This document shows, in pieces, positions 45,621 to 53,482 of a DNA stretch of 53,482 nt (position 1 is the first letter of the stretch; each line of letters starts with the position of its first letter). The stretch covers positions 1 to 53,482 of the forward strand of contig NZ_VIQM01000033.1 of NCBI RefSeq assembly GCF_008520265.1, given 5' to 3'. A program made the position numbers and the translations under genes. The notes beneath the pieces were generated by a model. That model was not told the DNA's origin. It ran no database searches and saw nothing but the letters and a program-made list of their open reading frames with translations. The stretch is from Sphingobacterium cavernae. GTDB lineage: Bacteria > Bacteroidota > Bacteroidia > Sphingobacteriales > Sphingobacteriaceae.

Positions 45621-46943
45621 CTACGAATCCAAAAACTTATCGTCGATTTGTTTATTGGCTTTCGCGCCTAGCGATTTCAAATTTTCTACGCGTCGCACTA
45701 CGTTTCCGGCGCCAGTTGAAAGCTTCTTCATTGCTTCATCGTGTTTTTCTGAAGCTTTATTTAGATGCACTTGAATTTGTTGCATATCGGTCAAAAATCC
45801 GACAAACTTATCATAAAGCGCGCCTGCCTCTCGTGCTATTTCTAAGACATTTCGATTCTGACGTTCTTGTTTCCACATGGAAGCAATTGTACGCAATGTA
45901 GCCAACAATGTTGAAGGGCTCACAATCACAACTCGTCTATCCCAAGCATCCGAAAATAATTCTGGCTTATGCATCACCGCAACACTCAATGCGGATTCTA
46001 TAGGCATAAAAAGCATGACAAAATCTGGCGAATGAATTCCATACAAACTGTGGTAATTCTTAGCAGAAAGTTCCTTCACGTGATTCTCGATTGACTGCAC
46101 ATGTAATTTTAAATGCAAATTTAATTCTTCTTCGGTCTCCGCGTTGATGTAATTATCATAGGCAACTAAAGAAACTTTAGAATCGACAATCAACTGCTTA
46201 TCATCTGGTAAATCGATAATCGCATCAGGCTGCAATCGTCGCCCATGCCCATCTTGCAAAGAAACTTGCAATCTGTATTCTTGATCTTTTGTTAATCCCG
46301 AACGTTCTAAAACGCGTTCTAAAATCACTTCGCCCCAATTTCCTTGTTTCTTGGAATCGCCTTTCAAAGCACGTGTTAAATTATTGGCTTCGTCTTTAAT
46401 CTGCAAACTTTGTTGCATCAATTGCTCCACGACACCTTTTAAAACATTACGTTCAGCGGATTCTTGGGCATAAGATTTTTCAACTTTCTCTTCGAAAGTT
46501 TTAATTTTTTCTTTAAGTGGATCTAGAATAACCCCCAAATATTGCTGATTTAAAGCGGCGAACTTCTGAGTTTTTTCCTCCAAAATTTTGTTGGCTAATA
46601 CTTGAAACTCATTGTTAAATTGTGCTTTGGTACGTTGAATTTCTTCCTTTTGATCTTCAAATTTTTCTTGTTGTGCTTGTAAATATGCATTTGTTCCTTC
46701 CAAAGTACGTTCTAAGGCATTGCGCTCGTTTTGCTCTTTCTCTAACAACCGTTTAAGTTCTTGCTTTTCCAGCGCTTGCAATTCTGCATATTGCTTCACC
46801 TTGGCAAATTCTATCTCTAATTCTTGCTTATATTCACTAAGTTTATCATATTCTGATTTAGTAACGCACTTTGCTTTTTGAACTGCCAAATAAATGCACA
46901 CAACAAGTAATAAAACAATTAAAGCTATTAAAATATATTCCAT
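45621..46943 (-). CDS. rmuC: DNA recombination protein RmuC
   Basis: This 440-residue protein has one N-terminal membrane helix (about 3-22), a long Lys/Glu/Gln-rich coiled coil (about 30-190) and the RmuC nuclease-like domain (about 200-400: GNWGEVILERVLERSGL, LQPDAIIDLPDDKQLIVDSK, SPDFVMLFMPIESALSVA, VIVSPSTLLATLRTIASMW). RmuC limits DNA inversions at inverted repeats and has been linked to defence against foreign DNA. It is downstream of the ureohydrolase-like gene, with a hairpin between. Confidence 0.96.
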   Translation of the reverse strand: MEYILIALIVLLLVVCIYLAVQKAKCVTKSEYDKLSEYKQELEIEFAKVKQYAELQALEKQELKRLLEKEQNERNALERTLEGTNAYLQAQQEKFEDQKEEIQRTKAQFNNEFQVLANKILEEKTQKFAALNQQYLGVILDPLKEKIKTFEEKVEKSYAQESAERNVLKGVVEQLMQQSLQIKDEANNLTRALKGDSKKQGNWGEVILERVLERSGLTKDQEYRLQVSLQDGHGRRLQPDAIIDLPDDKQLIVDSKVSLVAYDNYINAETEEELNLHLKLHVQSIENHVKELSAKNYHSLYGIHSPDFVMLFMPIESALSVAVMHKPELFSDAWDRRVVIVSPSTLLATLRTIASMWKQERQNRNVLEIAREAGALYDKFVGFLTDMQQIQVHLNKASEKHDEAMKKLSTGAGNVVRRVENLKSLGAKANKQIDDKFLDS

Positions 46944-46964
46944 AAAATCTTATTTAAACAAAAA

Positions 46965-46982
46965 ATGGTCTGAAAAGACCAT
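46965..46982 (-). terminator. Weak terminator between the ureohydrolase-like gene and rmuC
   Basis: ATGGTC (46965-46970) pairs with GACCAT (46977-46982) around a 6-nt loop. On the minus strand TTTTTGTTT follows. It lies 6 bp past the upstream gene's stop. Confidence 0.65.
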
Positions 46983-46988
46983 CGTATA

Positions 46989-48176
46989 TTATTGTAATTT
47001 TTGATGTGTTTTCCACCAAATATCAGGCATTTCACCTGCCACAGCCAATTGGTAATCCTCATAACGACATGGCACTAAGTAAAAACGCTCGTTCACGGAT
47101 TTAGTACCAAAATAAGGCACTTGCATCCACCAACGGTCAGACTTTTTACTCTTTACGAAGACCAATTCGTGCTCTTCATTTTCTAATGGTGTACGGTAAA
47201 TGATGTAAGCCGATTTCGGAACTAAAGGTGCATCATTTTTGCGGTTGTAATAGCCATCCACAAAACACCAAATCATTTGTGAAACTAACATCGCGGTTTG
47301 TTCCATCGGGTCGAAAGTGGGATTGAACTCATAAAAACCGATTGAGCTACACTTATCCGACATACCCGCATATCGGGCTAATTGACAAGCTTCATCGCCA
47401 AATAAACCATTCGGCACCGCATTTGCATTGCCTGGAGCTTCGGATGCACGAATAGCACCAATATCGAATGAAACCATATCCGCAGCACGAATTATTGGCT
47501 CCGCCTGATCCAATTTGCCTGCAATCATGCCGACACGTTGTGCATTGAAGAACAATTTATCATACATATTGATTGATTCTTTGCTCACCAGATACGTCTG
47601 ATACGCAACATTATTTAAATTGAACAGATAGTCTGGCTGATGCAAAATCAAATGATTTAGATAAGTCTGCGAATTCAGCGGCATATCTTCCATATGCTCT
47701 TGATCCAAATCAAACTTCGCATCAATAACCGCAACTTCCACACGTTGTTCTAAATCCTGATAACCTCGATATTGCGCATACGTCAAATCTTGACCTCCCC
47801 CGATAATAATCGGAACAATATCTTTTTTGACTAATTCCTCCACAACAACTTTCAGAGCTGCATAGGAATCATTGATCGATTCTCCTGCTTTGATATTTCC
47901 AAAATCAACAATTTTTGTTTTATAATCGCCTTGGTAGAGCTCATACAAATGTTTACGTACAGCATTAGGTGCTTTCGCCGTTCCTTTGTTGTTGATCGAA
48001 GCACGGTCTTCTTCTACACCAATTATAGCTAGATTTGGTCTATCTTCTTCTTCCTCCCAATTCGGAAATTCATCTTGATAGATTTGAATAACACGTCCAA
48101 ATTGAGAATTTAAATATTCATCTTTCGAATAAATATCCGACAAACTAATGGGTGAAAAAAAATCTGCTAATGACAT
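46989..48176 (-). CDS. Ureohydrolase (arginase/formimidoylglutamase) family protein with degenerate metal site
   Basis: This 395-residue protein has the arginase fold landmarks but altered ligands. The GG-D-H site reads IIIGGGQDLTYA (His replaced by Gln129). The DAHxD site reads VIDAKFDLD (Lys154 for His; D152 and D156 kept). The SxDxDxxDP site reads SFDIGAIRASEAPGN (D238 kept, Gly240 and Arg243 in place of Asp). Three of the six manganese ligands of arginases are therefore missing. The surrounding sequence is well preserved, so this seems a stable variant rather than decay. It may be a non-catalytic or repurposed member. It is upstream of rmuC. Confidence 0.85.
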   Translation of the reverse strand: MSLADFFSPISLSDIYSKDEYLNSQFGRVIQIYQDEFPNWEEEEDRPNLAIIGVEEDRASINNKGTAKAPNAVRKHLYELYQGDYKTKIVDFGNIKAGESINDSYAALKVVVEELVKKDIVPIIIGGGQDLTYAQYRGYQDLEQRVEVAVIDAKFDLDQEHMEDMPLNSQTYLNHLILHQPDYLFNLNNVAYQTYLVSKESINMYDKLFFNAQRVGMIAGKLDQAEPIIRAADMVSFDIGAIRASEAPGNANAVPNGLFGDEACQLARYAGMSDKCSSIGFYEFNPTFDPMEQTAMLVSQMIWCFVDGYYNRKNDAPLVPKSAYIIYRTPLENEEHELVFVKSKKSDRWWMQVPYFGTKSVNERFYLVPCRYEDYQLAVAGEMPDIWWKTHQKLQ

Positions 48177-48357
48177 ATTTGGAAATTATTAATAACGAAA
48201 AACTATATTTTGGTATATCGCTATGCAAATATGCATTTATTCATCCAAATCATAAAACTTTTAAATGCATTCAAATCATATAAATACCGTATAACTTTTG
48301 CATTCCAAAGCCTAAAAATCTATATTTGAATGGCTAAAACATTATATAACAAAGCAC

Positions 48358-49347
48358 GTGATATTAGTAACTGGAGGAACAGGATTTTTAGGATCAGCGC
48401 TCATCAAATTGTTAATTGATCAAGGGCATGCAGTCGTGGCGACAAAGAGGTCATCTTCAAGTATTCCAGATAAATTAAAATCTTCTTCATTGATACATTG
48501 GGTGGATGCCGATGTGACGGATTATTTTGCATTGGAGGAGGTATTCAAAGGGATTTCGCAAGTTTATCACTGCGCCGCTAAAGTATCTTACCAAAAGGAA
48601 GATGCCCCAGAAATGTTTTTGATCAATGTAGAAGGCACTACGCATATTGTTAATTTATGTTTGGCACACAAAGCTAGACTGCTTCATGTGAGTTCGATAG
48701 CAGCATTGGGTACCAGTAAAAACAATAAACCTGTCAACGAACTAGACAAATGGGAATTCAATCCCAAAATATCCAATTACTCCTTATCGAAATACAAATC
48801 CGAATTGGAAGTATGGCGTGGGATTAACGAAGGACTGGACGCGGTGATTATTAATCCTTCCGTGATTATGGGTATCGGCTCTTACAAAAAAGGTTCAGGT
48901 GCTATATTCGAGTTGGTAAACAACGGTATAAAAATATTCACAGGGGGTTCGGTAGGCATCGTAGATGTAGAAGATGTGAGTAAAATCATGGTGGAACTGA
49001 TGAATAGTGAATCCATATCAGGCGAAAGATTTATTCTGAATTCGGAAAACATTTCGAATAAAGAGTTGCTATCGCGTATAGCAAAATTGATAAACAAAAA
49101 AGCACCCACCATTCGTGCGAATTCTTGGATGCTTTCGCTTGCATGGCGTGCTGCAAAAGTAGCATCAATGATTACAGGTAAAAAGCCTGTCATTACGGAA
49201 GAATCTACACGTGCAGCTTCCGATCTTTTGGCTTATTCGAATGAAAAGATTGTCTCGACAATTAATTATTCATTCAAACCTTTGAATCGTACGCTAGAAG
49301 AAATAGCGAACACATATTATATCAACAACAAAAAACAAACAATCTAA
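48358..49347 (+). CDS. NAD(P)-dependent epimerase/dehydratase (extended SDR)
   Basis: It starts at a GTG (48358) directly before ILVTGGTGFLGSALIK, the Rossmann dinucleotide motif, and has 329 residues. VYHCAAKVSYQ, LLHVSSIAALG, YSLSKYKSELEVWRG (YxxxK catalytic pair) and VIINPSVIMGIG match extended SDR enzymes of the dihydroflavonol-reductase/epimerase-like type. The substrate is unknown. It is 6 bp upstream of the SerB-SerA hybrid gene, also with a GTG start, so the two form an operon. Confidence 0.88.
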   Translation: MILVTGGTGFLGSALIKLLIDQGHAVVATKRSSSSIPDKLKSSSLIHWVDADVTDYFALEEVFKGISQVYHCAAKVSYQKEDAPEMFLINVEGTTHIVNLCLAHKARLLHVSSIAALGTSKNNKPVNELDKWEFNPKISNYSLSKYKSELEVWRGINEGLDAVIINPSVIMGIGSYKKGSGAIFELVNNGIKIFTGGSVGIVDVEDVSKIMVELMNSESISGERFILNSENISNKELLSRIAKLINKKAPTIRANSWMLSLAWRAAKVASMITGKKPVITEESTRAASDLLAYSNEKIVSTINYSFKPLNRTLEEIANTYYINNKKQTI

Positions 49348-49353
49348 ACAGCA

Positions 49354-50652
49354 GTGAAAAATTATTACATCATTGATTTCGACAGTACGTTCACACAAGT
49401 GGAGGCATTGGACGAGCTAGCTCGTATATCATTAGAAGGTAGTCCAGATCAAGAAAAAGTTTACAAAGAAATCGAACGCTTTACAAATCTTGCGATGGAA
49501 GGAAAAATTTCCTTCCGTGAGGCTTTGGCTGGTCGTATTGCTTTATTACGAGCAAATAAAGAACATCTACAAAAGCTGATTAAGCATTTGAAGAAAAAAG
49601 TTTCGAAATCCTTTGACAGAAATCGTGAGTTTTTCAAACAAAATTCAGAGACTGCATGGATTGTGTCCGGTGGTTTCAAAGAATTCATTATCCCTGTAGT
49701 ATCACCTTACGGGATTTTGGAAGAAAACATTTACGCTAATACGTTCAAATTTGATGAAAACGGTTACATTGTTGGCTATGACGATACGAATCCGCTTTCG
49801 AATGAAGGTGGTAAAGTTCAGCTATTGAAAGATCTAAACATCCAAGGTACTATTTATGGTATTGGTGATGGTTATTCTGATTTTCAGCTGAAAGAATCGG
49901 GACTGATTGAGAAATTTTTCGCTTTCACAGAAAACATTTCACGCAAAAGTGTAACGGATAATGCTGATCACGTTACCCCAAGTTTTGACGAATTCTTGTA
50001 TGTGAATCAATTGCCTTCTGCAATATCTTATCCAAAAAACCGTATTCTATGTCTTATCGTAGGTGATGTTCCTGAGATTTCAGCGCACATCTTGAAGCGT
50101 GATGGTTTCTCTGTCCGCGTTAAAGATACTTTTGAAGAAAAATACACCAAAGATGTGGGTATGCTTTTGTTAAGCAATGGTGTACAAGTATCTAATGAAC
50201 AATTGTCTCGAGCCGATAAACTGAAGACTTTGGGTTATTTAGGGGATGTAAAAGGTAATGTAAGCAGGACATTGTGTACGCAAAAAGGTATTGTCATTTT
50301 TGATGATAAAAAAGAAAAACACACCAATGCTGAGTTCGTACCTCGTCGTATGGCTGATTTTATCAACAATGGTGATACAGATCAAAGTCGTAATTTCCCG
50401 CATTTGATTTTACCTAAAAAACTGAAAGGTCACCGTTTATTACATATTCATAAAAATGTACCGGGTATCTTAGCACGTATCAATAATATTTATGCGGATA
50501 ATCACATCAACATTTTATCTCAATTTTTGATGACGCGTTGTGATTTAGGGTATGTGGTCACAGATATTGATTCGAATTATGATAAAAAACTAATCACACA
50601 GCTGAAGGAGATTGAAAACACTATCAAATTTAGAATTTTATACAAACAATAA
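49354..50652 (+). CDS. Phosphoserine phosphatase fused to a 3-phosphoglycerate dehydrogenase remnant (HAD + SerA substrate domain + ACT)
   Basis: GTG start at 49354, 432 residues. Residues 1-220 are a HAD phosphatase of the SerB type: DFDST (8-12, motif I), SGG (105-107), K154 and GDGYSD (171-176). Residues about 228-300 (NRILCLIVGDVPEISAHILK, LLLSNGVQVSNEQLSRADKL) resemble the first part of the SerA substrate-binding domain. Residues about 325-350 (AEFVPRRMADFINNGDTDQS, then RNFPH) match its last helix. Residues 358-430 (GHRLLHIHKNVPGILARINN) are a SerA-type ACT domain. The NAD-binding Rossmann domain in between is missing. Both parts belong to serine synthesis; the ACT could sense serine. 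Confidence 0.85.
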   Translation: MKNYYIIDFDSTFTQVEALDELARISLEGSPDQEKVYKEIERFTNLAMEGKISFREALAGRIALLRANKEHLQKLIKHLKKKVSKSFDRNREFFKQNSETAWIVSGGFKEFIIPVVSPYGILEENIYANTFKFDENGYIVGYDDTNPLSNEGGKVQLLKDLNIQGTIYGIGDGYSDFQLKESGLIEKFFAFTENISRKSVTDNADHVTPSFDEFLYVNQLPSAISYPKNRILCLIVGDVPEISAHILKRDGFSVRVKDTFEEKYTKDVGMLLLSNGVQVSNEQLSRADKLKTLGYLGDVKGNVSRTLCTQKGIVIFDDKKEKHTNAEFVPRRMADFINNGDTDQSRNFPHLILPKKLKGHRLLHIHKNVPGILARINNIYADNHINILSQFLMTRCDLGYVVTDIDSNYDKKLITQLKEIENTIKFRILYKQ

Positions 50653-50653
50653 C

Positions 50654-50805
50654 ATATAAAGGCTTTCAATTAGACATGCCCTAAAAAGTTAGACACTTAT
50701 TTGGGGCATTTTTATGAGCAAAAGATAGAAATACAATTTTGCATTTAAGTTACCTCTAGTAACAATTATTGAGCAAGGAAAGGACAGTATCGAAAGCCTT
50801 TATAT
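50654..50805. repeat. 14-bp inverted repeat enclosing an IS-end-like insert
   Basis: ATATAAAGGCTTTC (50654-50667) and GAAAGCCTTTATAT (50792-50805) are exact inverted repeats 124 bp apart. The insert contains CTAAAAAGTTAGACAC, which resembles the ends of IS3-family (IS150-like) elements, and a second small hairpin (ATGCCC 50676-50681 with GGGCAT 50704-50709, then TTTTT) that could end transcription of the upstream gene. Either a terminator was split by a now-decayed insertion, or this is a small MITE-like element. Confidence 0.55.
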
Positions 50806-50849
50806 TTAAGAAGAATTAATTTCGTATTTTCAGCATCAGATTATAGACT

Positions 50850-52589
50850 ATGAAAAGAATACTTACTTTGATGTTTACTTTAATTTGTGCCTCAGCGCTT
50901 GCACAATTTAAAGAAATTGCCGATCCGAAAAAACATTTATCCCACCTGAACACATGGGACAAACTCCAAACTGGAATTCAATTATCATTTATTGATCCTG
51001 ATTTCAGTGTATCCAAACACAATGTTCCCACAACAGAAATAATCAAAACTTGGAAAGTAGATGCTTGGGCAGGTGAAACCGTAAATACACAACTTGCTGT
51101 TTGGACTAAGGATATAAAATTTGATAACTCTGTTTTAGAACTTTCAATTTCAGATCTTAAATCAAACAAAGATCGAATTTCCAAAAATAACATTCACTTC
51201 GCACCTATCGCGTATGTAATCAGCGATAATCCTTCCAAATTAAAATCAGCTTGTGGAATCAATGTAATTTTAGATTCTACATTAGTAGCAGATCGAATTT
51301 TAAATTCAACTACTTTTACTTTTACTTCAAAGGAAACAAGACCATTGTGGTTAAGTATAACCGTTCCGCAGGATGCTAAACCTGGAATTTATAAGGGTGA
51401 AGTAAAAATAAAATCTAACAAACAAAGCAAAGAGCTCACAGTACCTTATTTTGTAAAGGTTTCAAAACATAAATTAGATTCAGCAAAAGATTGGGATTTC
51501 CATTTGGATTTATGGCAAAACCCTTATTCTTCTGCGCGTTATTACGACTTAGAAGTCTTTTCGAAAACACATTTAGAAAAAATTCGTCCTTCGATGGAAA
51601 GATTAGCAAATGCTGGGCAAAAGAACATTACCACCACTTTGATTTATGACCCTTGGAATAGCCAAACATTTGACAAATACGATGCAATGATTCGCTGGAC
51701 GAAGAAAACAGACGGGACTTGGCATTATGATTATAAATTATTTGACAAATGGGTGGAATATATGCAGGAGATAGGTATTTCTGATTATATCAATTGCTAT
51801 AGCATGATTCCTTGGAATTTGTCTTTTTATTATTTCGATGAGGCAACACAACAAAGACAAGTGTTGAATGCAAAACCAAGCGAAAAAGCTTACGAAGACC
51901 ATTGGTATCCTTTTTTAAAAGATTTCGCAGCTCACCTAAAGAAAAAAGGTTGGTTTAAAAAAACTACTATTGCAATGGATGAGCGACCGATGAAGGATAT
52001 GCAATCTGCTATTGGAATTATTAAAAAAGCAGATCCTAATTTTCAAATCTCCCTTGCTGGCTACTACCATCCCGAATTATCGGGCGACATTATAGATTAC
52101 TCTATTCCATTCTACGATACGATGGCAGATGATATTTTAGCTTCACGCAAAGCCAAAGGATACAAAACCACAGCATACACTTGCTGTAGCGAAATATTCC
52201 CTAATACGTTCACAAGTTCGGGGTATCATGAGCCAATTCATATGGTAGTGAATACGATTCAACGTGGTTTTGATGGGTATTTGCGGTGGGCTTACGATTG
52301 CTGGAATAGAAATCCACTAGAAGATACGCGTTTTGGATCATGGGCAGCTGGTGACACATATTTGGTCTATCCAGAAAATGAAACGAGTATTCGTTTTGAA
52401 AAATTGCGTGAAGGGATTCAAACCGTTGAAAAAATCAAGGCATTACGTGTTTTATTATCGAGAGAAGGGAAAACGAAAGAACTAAAATCTTTAGAACAGG
52501 AGATTCAAAAATTCACTAACAAAAATATTAATCGCGATTTAATACCTGCACAGGTCAAAAGCTTAAAAAATTTATTAAATTCACACTAA
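50850..52589 (+). CDS. GH123-like glycoside hydrolase (DUF4091 protein)
   Basis: This 579-residue exported protein has a signal peptide (ending SALAQ), an N-terminal beta-sandwich (about 50-210, with ETVNTQLAVWTKDIKFDNSV) and a TIM-barrel-like domain (about 210-540) that includes DWDFHLDLWQNPYSSARYY, IYDPWNSQTFDKYDAMIRW, TTIAMDERP and GFDGYLRWAYDCWNRNPLED. The adjacent Asp-Glu pair in AMDERP is where GH123 N-acetylgalactosaminidases keep their catalytic residues. The likely activity is on N-acetylgalactosamine-containing glycans, but this is by analogy. It is followed 18 bp later by the DUF2911 gene. Confidence 0.75.
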   Translation: MKRILTLMFTLICASALAQFKEIADPKKHLSHLNTWDKLQTGIQLSFIDPDFSVSKHNVPTTEIIKTWKVDAWAGETVNTQLAVWTKDIKFDNSVLELSISDLKSNKDRISKNNIHFAPIAYVISDNPSKLKSACGINVILDSTLVADRILNSTTFTFTSKETRPLWLSITVPQDAKPGIYKGEVKIKSNKQSKELTVPYFVKVSKHKLDSAKDWDFHLDLWQNPYSSARYYDLEVFSKTHLEKIRPSMERLANAGQKNITTTLIYDPWNSQTFDKYDAMIRWTKKTDGTWHYDYKLFDKWVEYMQEIGISDYINCYSMIPWNLSFYYFDEATQQRQVLNAKPSEKAYEDHWYPFLKDFAAHLKKKGWFKKTTIAMDERPMKDMQSAIGIIKKADPNFQISLAGYYHPELSGDIIDYSIPFYDTMADDILASRKAKGYKTTAYTCCSEIFPNTFTSSGYHEPIHMVVNTIQRGFDGYLRWAYDCWNRNPLEDTRFGSWAAGDTYLVYPENETSIRFEKLREGIQTVEKIKALRVLLSREGKTKELKSLEQEIQKFTNKNINRDLIPAQVKSLKNLLNSH

Positions 52590-52607
52590 AAAACATACAA
52601 AGGGAAA

Positions 52608-53450
52608 ATGAAAAAAAGTATTTTATCAATAGCAACAATAGCTTTATTGTTCTTAGGAACAGAATTGAGCCAAGCGCAGGTACAATTACCTCCTGCAAGT
52701 AGTACCACCACAGTAATTCAGGGATTAGGTATTAAAAATGTTATCTTATCCTATCAGCGTCCAAGTATGAAAGGTCGTAAAATATTTGGTGGATTAGTTC
52801 CATACAATGAAGTGTGGCGTACAGGGGCAAACAATATCCCTACTTTAACATTGGATGAAGAGGTTAATATCGAGGGTAATATTGTTCCTGCAGGTACGTA
52901 CGGTATTTTCACGATTCCAACAGCTACAGAATGGACGGTAATTCTAAGTAAAAACCCAAAACAATGGGGAGCTTATCAATACGATCAAGCGGATGATTTC
53001 TTGCGTTTTAAAGTAAAGCCACAGAAATTAGCAAATAAAGTAGAGACATTCACTATTACTTTTGATGATGTTACTCCAAATTCAACGAGTGTTTCTTTGG
53101 CCTGGGAAAATACGAAAGTAGCATTTTCTATCATAACAGATCAGTCTAAAGAAATCATGGCTAGTATTGAACAAGCCATGCAAGGCGAGAAAAAACCTTA
53201 TTTCCAAGCTGCTCAATATTACTTCACCAATAATTTAGATATAAAAAAAGCTGCGGAATGGGTAAAATTAGCGGATGAAGGAAATACTGGCGCTGCGCAT
53301 ATCAAATATTGGAAATCAAGAATTTTAAATAAAGCTGGTGATAAAGCTGGCGCAAGAAAATCAGCACAAGAGGGTATTGAAATGGCAAAAAAGGCTAATA
53401 ATGGTGAGTATATTAAATTGAATACAGAGGCACTAAATGAAGCTAAATAA
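52608..53450 (+). CDS. DUF2911 domain protein
   Basis: This 280-residue exported protein has a signal peptide (ending ELSQAQ), then a DUF2911 beta-domain (about 25-175) with GRKIFGGLVPYNEVWRTGAN, IVPAGTYGIFTIP and WTVILSKNPKQWGAYQYD, and a C-terminal helical part (about 180-280) that resembles TPR-like repeats. DUF2911 proteins are common in Bacteroidota and their function is not known. It is probably cotranscribed with the GH123-like gene. Confidence 0.88.
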   Translation: MKKSILSIATIALLFLGTELSQAQVQLPPASSTTTVIQGLGIKNVILSYQRPSMKGRKIFGGLVPYNEVWRTGANNIPTLTLDEEVNIEGNIVPAGTYGIFTIPTATEWTVILSKNPKQWGAYQYDQADDFLRFKVKPQKLANKVETFTITFDDVTPNSTSVSLAWENTKVAFSIITDQSKEIMASIEQAMQGEKKPYFQAAQYYFTNNLDIKKAAEWVKLADEGNTGAAHIKYWKSRILNKAGDKAGARKSAQEGIEMAKKANNGEYIKLNTEALNEAK

Positions 53451-53482
53451 TTTTTATAAGGATTAATATTTTTAAAAAACAA

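Noticed and set aside
1..53482. CRISPR array, tRNA or rRNA genes, prophage
   Set aside because: No regularly spaced repeats, no recognisable tRNA or rRNA sequence and no phage structural genes were found.

Overview
The window looks like chromosomal DNA from an AT-rich member of the Bacteroidota, most likely Sphingobacteriaceae (Sphingobacterium/Pedobacter relatives). Reasons: a complete gldKLMN block (type IX secretion/gliding motor), two SusC/SusD outer-membrane uptake pairs, several TonB-dependent receptors with N-terminal CarboxypepD-like domains, DUF4271, DUF3575-like, DUF2911 and DUF1735 proteins, and TAnnTTTG-type -7 promoter boxes. Genus assignment is inference; no rRNA is present.

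Layout. 1-760: end of an IS200/IS605 element (tnpA plus the 5' end of a divergent, apparently frameshifted tnpB), inserted 8 bp beyond gldN. 762-7283: gldK-L-M-N preceded by hemD and a DUF4271 membrane protein, all on the minus strand. 7359-12664: housekeeping genes (tag, hpt, an AsmA-like/GT51 glycosyltransferase, an outer-membrane barrel, mrp). 12772-27708: an accessory region with a decayed IS4-family element, two decayed ISAs1-family copies each flanked by a perfect 10-bp target duplication, and between the ISAs1 copies two SusCD systems, one with a DUF1735 lipoprotein. 27761-33481: trmD, a trp operon fragment (trpE-trpG-trpC) controlled by a leader-peptide attenuator, a small His-containing lipoprotein, and dusB. 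33506-37061: a barrel protein, then an amidohydrolase/acylphosphatase/flippase operon. 37205-43735: a TPP riboswitch driving a TonB-dependent receptor, dtd, a MazG-like enzyme, and a second large receptor. 43868-53450: gamma-glutamyltransferase, rmuC, a ureohydrolase-family protein with lost metal ligands, an epimerase, a SerB-SerA hybrid protein, a GH123/DUF4091-like enzyme and a DUF2911 protein.

How the parts work together. GldK/N (outer membrane/periplasm) and GldL/M (inner-membrane proton-driven motor) form the T9SS core. The SusCD pairs import glycans or peptides, but no degradative enzyme or dedicated regulator lies beside them. The trp leader encodes three consecutive Trp codons, and its final codons are complementary to the 5' arm of a strong terminator in front of trpE, so translation of the leader should set readthrough. 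The TPP riboswitch identifies the downstream receptor as a likely thiamine importer.

Most noteworthy: the compact trp attenuator; the phosphoserine phosphatase fused to a 3-phosphoglycerate dehydrogenase remnant that lacks its NAD-binding domain; the ureohydrolase-like protein missing three of six metal ligands; twin ISAs1 copies that share the same inactivating lesions yet have intact target duplications (mobilised in trans); and paired GCAAC-N3-GTTGC palindromes between a metal-binding-type lipoprotein and dusB.
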